From positions 21,614,283-21,678,282 of the forward strand of contig OY783195.1 of assembly GCA_963678675.1 (NCBI GenBank): 64,000 nt of DNA. The letters are read 5' to 3'. The stretch is from Xiphydria camelus (lineage: Eukaryota > Arthropoda > Insecta > Hymenoptera > Xiphydriidae). The notes beneath the pieces were generated by a model that was not told the origin of the DNA, searched no databases, and saw only the letters and a list, made by a program, of their open reading frames with translations. A program made the translations under genes and the position numbers. Of this stretch, positions 43,763 to 53,383 are shown in pieces (position 1 is the stretch's first letter; every line of letters begins with the position of its first letter).

Positions 43763-44937
43763 TGCGTCTCCCGTTATCACAAGTACCTACATATGAAGAA
43801 ACAAAGCGAAAAATGTGTCACATATTGTATGCGTCTCCTGTCGTCGAAAGTCCTGGCTCTGATCGATCTTCTGTTTACTTTATCGAGGTTTCATCGTCCC
43901 GAGCGACCACTGTGAAAATCGTTATTAAGATATTAAATTTAATCGTCGCATAAATAATGGATAGAATACGAAATAAGCCGCGGCGAACCGTGAAGCGGTC
44001 GCCGCGGCTTGTCAAGCACGGCATTGCAGCAGTTTGATATTACAGATATTGAATATTGATAGGGGCCTCGCCAACGACTTAATTCCCGCAGGATTTATCG
44101 CTCTGCTTCTCGTGGTTAAGTGTCGCTTCGTACCTCTCGGATGCCCCGGGGAACTACCCTGCAGTGAACCTGTACTAACTACCGTGCCCGCATCGATACT
44201 GGTCGTTCGAGAGTTTCCTAACAAGATTTGCTAGCATAGCTTCTGCTTATTGTATTAGTTCAACCATATGCGCCATCATAGGATGATAAGAGAGAGGTAA
44301 GTAGATAATTCCGGTACTGCAGCTTCATTCACAGTTCAGTTGTTTCTGTTATAACGTCGAAACAACTTTCAGTAGGACAGTCCCACTGATAAGTTGTTTT
44401 CGCTGTAGGAGCTATTGAATTATTATCAATTGGACTATCGTCTTTTAAAATTTATCCGCTTATAAGGATTTAAAAAATGTCTTTGCTGAAACGGATCGAT
44501 ACATTCCAGTAGAAAAAAAACGTACCAGAAAAAAGATATGTATTTTAGTCTCATATCTTTTGATAAAGACAAATAGAAACATACACGAGCGCACCCTCTC
44601 CGATAAAAATCGATAGTAGTGATATGGCCATGAGCTATCAGTTTTTATCAAAAATGGTTTTGTTCGTATATTTTTGTCGATTTTCTCTGCCAAAGAGTAT
44701 ACGACTAAACTATATAACTTTGCTGATACATTTTTATGTTTGCCACCGGAACTTGTCAATCCATTTCAACAGAAAAATCTTTCTTCGATAAGTATGATAT
44801 AACAATGGATACTTTCCCTGAAAATTAAAATAAATTCATATTCGTCTCGTGTATTGATAATACGGTCCGTTAAAATGAAATATTTTCAACCAATTAAATC
44901 ATGAGAACTGTAAATGAATTACGAATGGTGCGAAAAT
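43763..44937. other. unassigned sequence
   Basis: No gene recognised. Weak inverted similarity between about 44480 and 44780 (GCTGAAACGGAT with ATCCATTTCAAC) was too poor to call. Confidence 0.4.
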
Positions 44938-45020
44938 ATTAGGTGTACAACTTTGATTCCGCCGTTTTTCTTATAAGCCATCTATAGGAAAACGGCGGAA
45001 GCAAAGCTGTAAACCTAATA
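44938..45020. mobile_element. 80-bp hairpin, family Z copy 1
   Basis: ATTAGGTGTACAACTTTGAT pairs with its inverted counterpart, and GCCGTTTTTC with AAAACGGCGG; loop about 18 nt. A second copy lies at 50027-50107. Confidence 0.78.
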
Positions 45021-45415
45021 TAATTTTAATTTTAAACGAATTTATGAACTATATTAAACGATTATTACAGGCATCAGAGAATATCATACAAAAAATTATA
45101 CTTACTTTTTATAGCCGTTATAACATAAAAGTGAACGGTTATTTCGGCATCCATATCAGTTTTTCCCATCAGGCGCCCAGACTCGCAAGCAATTTCATAT
45201 ATCCCACATCGACATCGATAATAGAGTTGGTAGCTATATGTGGCACCATTCGCTTCACTCGTTACATCAATTTCTAACTAACTATCCATTAACCCCTGCA
45301 GCATCCTGTTTTACATGTCGAGTACCGGAGAATGAGTAAAATTTTTAATCGATAACTAAGTTGATGAAGAAACCGATGACGCCGACGTGGAAAATGTAAA
45401 ATATTGCAAGTATCA
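45021..45415. other. unassigned sequence
   Basis: Nothing recognised. Confidence 0.5.
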
Positions 45416-45632
45416 TAGAGAAAATTGAATAGTAACGATTATTATGCAAGAATAGTAAGTATAGGTAACAGCTTTGGCAATATTGCGTTGAAAAATCTGC
45501 AGCATAGTAATGATTAACATTCGAATAGTGATGATTACTATTATGCAGAATATTATTCAACACAATGTATTGTCAAACCTGTCACTTACTCACTATTCTG
45601 GCATAATAATCGTTACTATTCAATGTTCTCCG
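45416..45632. mobile_element. 217-bp foldback element
   Basis: GAGAAAATTGAATAGTAACG and CGTTACTATTCAATGTTCTC are inverted. The arms continue about 70 bp through GATTATTATGC and TAGTAAGTATAGG. The interior is AT-rich and non-coding. Confidence 0.75.
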
Positions 45633-46269
45633 TATACAAGAGTGATGCATACTACCGATAGCATCACTATGCAGATAAAGGATCGTATTATTATGACTTG
45701 CAAGTACAAATAGACACATCCACCTTACATGAACATGAAATACTGTATAAAATATATAGACAAAAGTAGAGTGAGGCTAAAAGTATACCCTTTGACTAGT
45801 TTAAAGGAAATGACTATTTGATAATTGTGTTACGTAGAAATAGTCTCCGTATGCGATAGCTACTAGAAAATGCCTATTGCGAATAAACGAAATGGTTTAT
45901 CATTTGTATTCGATAGGGAACATAAAATGGAAATAAATTACGGAATTAACTATTTAGAGATATTAACCACAAAAAACTTAAACTGAAAAATGTCATCACG
46001 TCACCATATAAAATAACCTCTCTCAGAGGTACAAAAATTAATATCCAATCGATTGATCACATATCAGAAATCGGGTCGCATCGGATGCTCCGCCTCGGAT
46101 AGCTCGTCGCTATGTGCATAAACATGGCGGGGAATTTAGAAAGCGATGCCAATGTTGAGAGTGGCAGAATTAATAACTTCGTTCCCTATTGTCAAGCAAA
46201 GAAACGTACACATTCCATATAAAAAGTGCTAAGGGACGAAACAGAGGTGACGTTATTTCAATCGAAGAG
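45633..46269. other. unassigned sequence
   Basis: No gene or repeat recognised. Confidence 0.5.
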
Positions 46270-46393
46270 TGGAAATTCGAAAGGGCCGAAGTGCCATTTT
46301 TCACAGACTTCAGTTTTTGACATAGAAAGGTCCTAAGAGGGCATGTCTTTATGTCCTATGAAGGGTTCTAAGCGCCAATGTTGAAATAATATA

Positions 46394-46646
46394 TTTGTCA
46401 CTCAGTGCTAAATATTCGGTTTCACGGGCGTCCTCAATGCATGTGAAATCACGTTTCACACACAAATTCGTAAATGGTTGCGCAATGCGTGAAATGACCT
46501 TCGCAGTGCGTGAAATATAATTATACGCACTGAGAATATTTCACGCACTGAGAAGATTATTTCATGGAATGCGCAACTTTTCAACCCCCCCCCCCCCCCC
46601 CCCCCGAACCCCATCAACATCGTATTTGACACTTAGTGACAAAAAA
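46394..46646. mobile_element. family B copy 2, nested
   Basis: TTTGTCACTCAGTGCTAAAT and ATTTGACACTTAGTGACAAA are inverted; the interior has GCGCAATGCGTGAAATGACC as in copy 1 (14255-14417), plus about 90 bp that copy 1 lacks, including a 21-base C run. Confidence 0.75.
46585..46605 (+). repeat. 21-base C homopolymer
   Basis: Uninterrupted C run inside family B copy 2. Length is probably unreliable in the assembly. Confidence 0.9.
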
Positions 46647-46866
46647 TAGAGTTCGTTATAAGGGCGTTTCGCGCTGTTTTAACGAAAATTTCTATTCAAC
46701 ACTGGCGCTTAGAACCCTTCATAGGACATAAAGACATGCCCTTAGAACATTTCTATGTCAAAAACTGAAGTCTGTGAAAAATAGCACTTAGGGCCTTTCT
46801 AATTTCCAGTCTTCAATTATTAGTGAATAAATAACTGTAGCAAACTTTAGCTGTAGAACATACATA

Positions 46867-47230
46867 CACCCGGCGTCACGGATTCTGCTTCTGGTGACTT
46901 TTGCAAAATGTCATTTTGAACCCTTTCGCTTCGGCAGTCCAGTCCGCCGAAGTGCCGTCACTAAACAGATGGTACTTGTATACACATCATATTATGGATG
47001 CCGGATATATCCGTCGCATAGATCGTCGCGCGGATGACGGATATACCCGTCGCTCGAAGCGAAAGGGTTAAAGGTACTATCCAATGAACAAGTAATTCTC
47101 ATGCTTTCTTTAACTGCAGCGGCGTTTATCCTAGCTAATGAAAGCATTAGAATTGATTGATCATTGGTTAGTACGTTTAAAACTGACATTTTGCAAAAGT
47201 CACCAGAAGCAGAATCCGCGACGCTGGGTG
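46867..47230. mobile_element. TIR element family C copy 1, interrupted
   Basis: CACCCGGCGTCACGGATTCT and its inverted counterpart at the right are flanked by TA (46865-46866; 47231-47232). The arms contain GGTGACTTTTGCAAAATGTC. Copy 2 (47508-47716) is uninterrupted, and comparison shows that 46921-47067 was inserted into copy 1. Confidence 0.82.
46921..47067. mobile_element. 147-bp TTAA-type element nested in family C
   Basis: CCCTTTCGCTTCG and CGAAGCGAAAGGG are inverted; the right flank is TTAA, the left flank TGAA (one change from TTAA). CCCTTTCGCT ends recur in the TTAA-flanked element at 58216-58509. Confidence 0.72.
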
Positions 47231-47444
47231 TAACCTACAGGTGTGAAGTAGCTATAGACTTACAATTAGATACATGCGAAAAATCCAGTATAATCAAAAG
47301 AAAACCATAAAGTTTTTCAGATCAAAACGAGAGTATGTCTGATATAAAAATTACAAAATCAAGAAACGTTTGCTGCGTGGTGGGCTACACAAACACAACG
47401 ATCAATTCACTTCTAATTGCACTTTATACGGATGCAATTTCACT

Positions 47445-47509
47445 GACAGAATATCTGCTCGCCGTGAACCCCTGGGAAGCCTAAGTTCAAGACGAGCAGA
47501 TATTCTGTC
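47445..47509. repeat. 65-nt hairpin
   Basis: GACAGAATATCTGCTCG and CGAGCAGATATTCTGTC are perfect inverted repeats with a ~30-nt loop. It ends at the border of family C copy 2. Confidence 0.75.
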
Positions 47510-47716
47510 CCGGCGTCACGAAGTCTGTCGCTGGTGACTTTCCAAAATGTCATTTTTAAACATACTAGCCAATGAACAATTAACTCTTGTGCTTTCGTTA
47601 GCTACGGTAGCGTTTGCCCTGATTAATGAAAGCATGAGAATTGATTGATCATTGGTTAGTATGTTTAAAAATGACATTTCGAAAAGTCACCAGCGACAGA
47701 ATCCGTGATGCCGGGA
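47508..47716. mobile_element. TIR element family C copy 2, intact
   Basis: TCCCGGCGTCACGAAGTCTG and its inverted counterpart enclose arms with GGTGACTTTCCAAAATGTCA; the interior ATGAAAGCATGAGAATTGAT is shared with copy 1. About 209 bp. Confidence 0.8.
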
Positions 47717-47933
47717 GTACGACACTACATCTAATCAAGCTCAAACAAATTTTGGTCTGTAATTTCTATTCGAATCACGCGTGAAAAATGGCTAGAGTTT
47801 TACTTTAAACAATAGCTTGTGGATGAAAATCAATCGAATGTGTTATTGCTTTAAAGCCCGTTCTTAAAATATAAATCATAATTTCAACAGCTTTCTTATT
47901 GGACATTCAAAAGTTTGGACTATTAACCCTTAA

Positions 47934-48022
47934 CTGGTGAGGTGCCGTCTCACAGACGGCAGTAGCACGTGCCGCGCCGTCTGTGAGGTGCTGCTGCCGT
48001 CTGTGAGATGGCACCTCACCAG
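47934..48022. mobile_element. 89-bp TTAA-flanked hairpin
   Basis: CTGGTGAGGTGCCGTCTCAC and GTGAGATGGCACCTCACCAG are inverted, flanked by TTAA (47930-47933; 48023-48026). The CCGTCTGTGAGGTGC word is repeated at the tip. Confidence 0.8.
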
Positions 48023-48034
48023 TTAACCCTTTAA

Positions 48035-48160
48035 GGGCCGGTTTTACCAACAGGTATAAACGCGGTATAGCGCTATACTGAGAATAATCATAAGGCTTAT
48101 TGCTGGTTATTCTCAGTATAGCGCTATACCGCGTTTACACCGTGTTGGTAAAATCGGCCC
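48035..48160. mobile_element. 126-bp TAA-flanked hairpin, GGGCCG ends
   Basis: GGGCCGGTTTTACCAACA and GGTAAAATCGGCCC are inverted, flanked by TAA (48032-48034; 48161-48163). The inner arms CGCGGTATAGCGCTATACTG are perfect. End sequence and 3-bp TAA duplication fit a PIF/Harbinger miniature element. Confidence 0.78.
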
Positions 48161-48275
48161 TAAGTGACAGAAGAGTGGGACACATTTTAAAACACATTAT
48201 ATGAACTCTTTTTATGTATACCTATAATATTTCTTGACATGAAAAAATTGTTTTCGTTTTTTTTTTAAATTATAG

Positions 48276-48546
48276 ATAAGGTAAGGTGGGGTAAGAGCGT
48301 ACAAAAAAATAGACGGGGCAAGTGCCTCATATCAATTTTTATTCAAGTTTCTTAGCGAATGGTGCTGCCATCTTTAATTTGTAATTTTTGGTAAGTACGT
48401 ATGTTAATTAAGCTGTTTTTCTAATCTAAGAGTTATTTCCGCAGTTGCTAACTTAAATTATTGTTTTTGTTGATATGTTGATATAATGTATAATACTTGC
48501 CCCGTCTATTGTTTGGTACTTACGCTCTTACCCCACCTTACCTTAC
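48276..48546. mobile_element. 271-bp TIR element, AAGGTGGGGTAAG ends
   Basis: AAGGTAAGGTGGGGTAAGAG is inverted at the right end; the arms continue through ATAGACGGGGCAAGT. The interior is AT-rich and non-coding. Confidence 0.8.
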
Positions 48547-48807
48547 TTGTTTATATTATTTTTTCATATGTATTAGAATTTACATTTCTTGTGTAGTATT
48601 AGTTTCCCATTAAAACATCAGCTAGGAGACTTGGGCCTAGTGGGAAACTATTCTCCCAGTACAACTTAAAGGGTTAAGGGTTAAGTTCCGGGATTAGCCA
48701 CTGGTAGCGCTATCAGTTTTTATGCACATAACGAATACGCGAGCATCTCACGAAGCCGAAAGCCCCGCGTCGCGTTGCATACGCATATACGTCAATGTCC
48801 TGCGAAG

Positions 48808-48810
<3 letters not shown>

Positions 48811-48855
<45 letters not shown>
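48811..48855. repeat. (GA)n microsatellite
   Basis: About 22 uninterrupted GA units. Confidence 0.95.
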
Positions 48856-48857
<2 letters not shown>

Positions 48858-49903
48858 GGTGAAACGACTGAAATTTCCGCCCGAGAGTGCGCGCGATGCT
48901 ACCGCGCCAGGGTAACGTATGATTACGCTCTCGAACACCAAGAGATTGTTACCCACTGTTAGACGGTAAGTGTGATTTAGAGGGACAAGGCCGGTTATAC
49001 GCGCGGGGTTATTGGTGGCAACGTCATACGGGGGTAGCGTGGTCTGGAAGCAGGACGAATCGCATATGGGTACACATATATAGCACGTATGATCAGGGGA
49101 GTACTGATTATGTATCTCAATCACGGGAAACTACCGGGGCGGGAGTCGGAGCGTGGTGCATAACCGCACGCTGCCCCGCGGGCGCGACATGTGAGGTCTT
49201 GCCACGTCTTAGCCGACAGGGATTCTCAACCTGTTCCGGCTTCCCCGAGAATGGCGTACCGTACTGGTCGCTTTATGCAAATCCTTCGGGGGCGAGGCTC
49301 TTGGCATGCGGTGGAGTAAAAGCACTCCCCGGCCCCGCGCGACCGACTTGCAAAGTTTCACGCGGTATGCTGATCCGCGGCGACGATGGCGGCGACGGTA
49401 AAACAGAGCGCAGCGCGGAGGGTGGAAAGTCGAAAGTAGGAGGAGACAATTTTAAAAGTTTGAGTTACGTTAAAGTCGTATTTATCGTTCGAGCGAAAAA
49501 CGTTACAGAAGCATTTTGCATGAAAGGCGTCGTTTCCAACTTCCCTCTTCGCGCGAAACGCTCTCTTCCCCCGCGCGGCTCTATCCGATCGTTCCTTCTT
49601 CGCCGTCCCCGTTGTCTCTGATACCACGGGACAGTATACGCGACTGCGAATTGCAGGATTGCGCCGCGAGTACCTATATGGAAGAAGACGTCTTCTCGTC
49701 CTCTTTGGCGTCTCGACTCGACGTTGCCTTCGTGCCGTCGGTAATAATGTCGGAGAAACACCCGCCGAGACAACCTATCCGAGAGAGTGCAGGGTTCGCT
49801 ACCCTTAAAAGCAGCCTGGTCCTTTGACGTCGAATTCTTTGACCGACAAATATCTTCGTCGATTTCAAAGGCATTGAGATACCACATTCTTCTGTGGAAA
49901 AGA

Positions 49904-49921
49904 GGGGGGGGGGGGGGGGGG
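49904..49921. repeat. 18-base G homopolymer
   Basis: Uninterrupted G run, potentially quadruplex-forming; the length is uncertain in assembly. Confidence 0.9.
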
Positions 49922-50026
49922 CGGCTTCTGGGGGAGAAGGGACTTCAGGGCAAAATTGGTGTCTTTCCTTGATAGGGAATATGTGCATTGGAAGTTTTTG
50001 CAGAGCCGTCGAATGGCACTGTTCTT

Positions 50027-50107
50027 TTAGGTCCACAACTTTGCTCCCGCCGTTTTTCTACAGATACCATACGAGAGAAACGGCGGAAGCAAAGTTGTAC
50101 AACTAAT
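50027..50107. mobile_element. 80-bp hairpin, family Z copy 2
   Basis: TTAGGTCCACAACTTTGCTC and AAGCAAAGTTGTACAACTAA are inverted, with GCCGTTTTTC/GAAACGGCGG inside. Same length and layout as copy 1 at 44938. Confidence 0.78.
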
Positions 50108-50160
50108 ATGATATACCTACTCGTATTTATATTAAAAGATCTTCTACATCATGCACATAC

Positions 50161-50514
50161 ACGGAAAAAAAGGATTAGTAATTTTTATAGTATATTCCAG
50201 TAACAGGGCTCCTCGAGGTGAAACATTGAATTTTTTAATAAACACAGCGTATAGGTATACTATAGTTCGTAACAATATAAATCCGTAAACACACCCGACA
50301 TATATTAACGGGAGATTGGTAAATTTTACCATATAAACTGATGTTTATACGATTGTTATGTTATGTAACTCGTACTGTTATGAACTGTAAAAAGTATGCT
50401 ATGTCTATTAAAAAATTTAATATTTTACCTCGAAAGAACCTGTTACTAGGAGATACGCTCTAAGAATTCTTGGGTTTTCCCATAACTTTTCAACAATTTT
50501 TTTTCTTAGAGTGT
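50161..50514. mobile_element. family W TIR element
   Basis: The left end CACGGAAAAAAAGGATTAG and the inverted right end CACTCTAAGAAAAAAAATTG are flanked by TA. The inner arms match better: CAGTAACAGGGCTCCTCGAG with its inverse CTCGAAAGAACCTGTTACTA, and GAATTTTTTAATAAACACAG with CTATGTCTATTAAAAAATTT. A half copy lies at 43669-43762. Confidence 0.65.
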
Positions 50515-52152
50515 ACATATTTTGAGATTAGAGCTAAGATAATTCGACGAGATTCTGGGAATTAGTGGGGAATCTTGATTTGTAGCTCATTGAAGTCGGT
50601 TTTCTTCTGATTGCAAGAGTCCCAAACGGTTCCTCATATTTTAATCAATGACGTTTATGGAAAATTATCACTATATTGGACAATTTTCTTGACTACTCTC
50701 TCTACAATTATTCTCTCTCGCGTAGTGGAAAAGTTTTTTTCCCGAAATCTACGTGTCATACTACATTTCCGAAACTAAAATTGACTGAGAGTACGATTCG
50801 AATGAATAAAAATGTTGTTATCATAACAATATGGCCGCCATCGTATGCTGGGTTATCGCTAGCAGTAATTTTGTTATTTTCCGATTTCGTTACCATTGCA
50901 TAGTGATTATGAGTCTCGGAAATAATTTTGGTTAAGTATAATTTTGCTTTATTAAAATTTATTTCCTGAAGCTAAAGCGTCTATTGCTTTTGGTACATAT
51001 CCCGATCCGACGAAGCTCATGTCTTATACCTGCAAATATCTCTCACCAATCGTTGATATCTACCGGACGTCTATTTTTGAGGCATATCTTGTATTGTAAT
51101 TCATAATTAAAACGACTGGCCTCGTTATATATGGACACCCTTCTGCATTAAGGAACACAGTGACAAAATTTAAGTTTTGAGTAAAACAAGAAAAATGTTC
51201 TTTTATTCAAAATCAGCAGTGTTGACGTATCTATAAACTTTTTTAGAGGGCAGCAGGACAGGTATAAACTTGGTTTTGTTTTGCGAAACTGATAAACCAC
51301 AAACGTTAGATCTGCAATATGGACCTAACTAATTTTCAGATGAAATGTCGGTTGGTTCCTTATTGCAAATAGGAGTTAATATAATAGTAATCGAAAACCA
51401 TCGACCTGCATGATTGTTCAAAATATCCGAAAGGAACCTTGGCCCGTGTAGGTCTCGCGTGAAAGACAACCGAATACCCGACGTGGCAACTTCCCGCGCT
51501 ACCAGCGGAACTTCGAAATTAATTAAATTTAATCGAAGTTCGCCGTCCCAATCCACAGCGCAATACCAACGCTCTAAGCTCTCTGTGCTCGCCAACCGAC
51601 CGGCGTTGTAACGCTTAGATGATTGCGAGATGAGGGGGGGGGGGGGGGGGGGTTCACCGTAGAATCTCTGTAGTCAAACTTCTAGCTTTACACTATACTC
51701 GCCTCGCTATCTGTACCACTCTCGGTGGTACTTAGAATGCTTTCGGGATCGCGATCATCCTTCGAACAATAGTCAAAGCGGTGGGTAAACGGAATTCTCA
51801 TTACAAGATCGGTGTATTCTCGAAGCTTTGACCTAGAATCGCGTCGACTATTTATCCGCGCTACGCTAGAATTGTCGACTGTTGAATGTATTCCTCCTCT
51901 GAGAAGCAGTTAGTAATTAAGGACGTCTCTGAAAGCGTCGCTCGACTCTTTGTGTTGTAGCATCGATATTAAAAGTGGCGAGGCGTTGCAAGGGTTTTAT
52001 ATCTATTCTGCTATCTGTTACCTACCAGAAATTGAAATCCATTTTATTGATAAGTTGAAACCTTTCACGAAATTAAAAATTCAATAATATTCTATTTGTT
52101 AAACGTTACTTTCGGCTACTCTGATATATCATAAATTTAGGTATATAATAAT
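50515..52152. other. unassigned sequence with a G run
   Basis: 51.4-51.65 kb is GC-richer and single-copy in appearance; a 19-base G run lies at 51634-51652. No gene recognised. Confidence 0.45.
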
Positions 52153-52394
52153 ATATCGCTGCTTTGCTTTGAGAGGGGCATAACTCGAAATATGATAATT
52201 TTACAGGAGAGGAGTTTTAAAAATGTGACAAAATTAAAAATGTTATAAAAAATGTGCACTCTAGCGGAAAATGACTGGCAACAGAAATATGCCTGTTTTC
52301 GTGATAAAGGTCAATAAAGTAAGCAGTTGATTATTACACAAAACGCAAAAACGATATTTTTAGTTGTATCCCTCTCAAAGCAAAGTAGCGATAT
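52153..52394. mobile_element. 240-bp TIR element, TCGCTGCTTTGC ends
   Basis: TATCGCTGCTTTGCTTTGAG and CTCAAAGCAAAGTAGCGATA are inverted, the TA being the likely target. Non-coding. It lies just upstream of the truncated mariner. Confidence 0.8.
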
Positions 52395-52444
52395 GTGTGA
52401 GAATCCATATGAAATAAGTGTCAGTCGTCATCAACATCAATTTT

Positions 52445-53221
52445 CAGTGAATGTATAATCACTTGATTGGCCCATTTTCTTGAAGAGGTCTTACTCATAT
52501 TATTGGAAGACGTTCCATTGCAATTACGACATCGAACGTATTTTATGCACGATGGCGCTCCTGCACATTTGAGTTTAGTTGTCCGTCAGTATTTGAATAC
52601 AACATATGCAAATCGTTGGATCGGTCGAGGAGGCCCACAACCCTGGCCTCCGCGATCTCCTGACTTGAACTCCTTGGATTTCTTTCTTTGGGGCCATCTC
52701 AAACACCTGGTTTATAGCACCTCTATTGAAAACATTCAATATTTGAGAAATCGCATTATCAGATCCTGTGAAACAATTCGAAACACCCCGGGCATTTTTA
52801 AACGTGTTCGCCAATCAATGCATCGCAGAATAGAAGCATGTATTACTGTTGACGGTGGCCACTTTGAACAACTTTTGTAAACGTCTTTCGTTTTCCTATT
52901 TCGTTCGTTTCCTATATTTTCGTTTTTATAAATTCCTTCCTTTTCGTTAATTTGTTCTAATAATTTATTTTCTTGCTTCACTGTGCATTTTTCTTAGCTT
53001 GGTATATATCATCTATATTACAAATAAACATATTTATTTCCAATTAAATTAAAGAACTTTATACTGTTTGTTGATGGAAGAGAATTTGTATAAAAATCCA
53101 ACACCCTGTTTCTCCGAAACTCAGCGTTTCCGGACCCATGTTCATAGGAATTTTTTTTTTCTTATTTTCATCCATGGAACCTATCCTTGAAGTTTGTCGC
53201 AATATTAAAAGAATCACCCGG
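52445..53221 (+). mobile_element. 5'-truncated mariner-type element (DD41D spacing)
   Basis: Contains the C-terminal part of the transposase, a 340-bp 3' region and the 3' terminal repeat (inward from 53221: CCGGGTGATTCTTTTAATAT), followed by TA. The 5' terminal repeat and the N-terminal half of the gene are absent. Its last ~255 bp recur in the miniature element at 62715-63112. Confidence 0.8.
52467..52880 (+). pseudogene. mariner-type transposase, C-terminal half
   Basis: An open stretch of 137 codons with no ATG at its start. It holds FMHDGAPAHLS (second catalytic Asp, residue 29), then WIGRGGPQPWPPRSPDLN and LDFFLWGHLK (third Asp, residue 71): 41 residues lie between, i.e. DD41D, unlike the DD34D of classical mariner. 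It ends VDGGHFEQLL. The first Asp and the DNA-binding domain are missing, so it is inactive. Upstream, a related GPF-type segment appears in another frame, suggesting a frameshift near 52470. Confidence 0.85.
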
Positions 53222-53295
53222 TATATAAAATATGTATAATCCAGATCTTTTCCATATGTAGATCTTTTCCACCTGGGCGAAACAATATCTGTACA

Positions 53296-53297
<2 letters not shown>

Positions 53298-53381
<84 letters not shown>
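53298..53381. repeat. (TC)n microsatellite, left flank of LINE
   Basis: About 42 uninterrupted TC units, ending exactly where LINE-derived sequence begins. Confidence 0.97.

Positions 53382-53383
<2 letters not shown>

Larger units (their letters stand above)
46270..46810. mobile_element. TIR element interrupted by family B copy 2
   Basis: TGGAAATTCGAAAGGGCCGA and its inverted counterpart at the right begin ~115-bp arms containing CACAGACTTCAGTTTTTGAC and GGGCATGTCTTTATGTCC. The family B element occupies the loop, so the original unit was about 285 bp. Confidence 0.8.
47927..48680. mobile_element. TTAA-flanked element containing three smaller elements
   Basis: Flanked by TTAA (47923-47926; 48681-48684). 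If the hairpin at 47934-48022 is removed, the left terminus begins CCCTTAACCCTTTAAG, exactly the reverse complement of the right terminus CTTAAAGGGTTAAGGG. Inside also lie 48035-48160 and 48276-48546, and a short inverted pair TAGTTTCCCA/TGGGAAACTA at 48600-48650. Confidence 0.72.
48685..50026. other. GC-rich island, no gene recognised
   Basis: CpG-rich from about 48.7 to 49.9 kb. Frames up to 140 codons overlap on both strands and have no known domain. Contains a GA microsatellite and an 18-base G run. Probably host single-copy DNA. Confidence 0.5.

Noticed and set aside
44460..44800. TIR element with GCTGAAACGGAT ends
   Set aside because: Inverted match is short and interrupted, with no target duplication.
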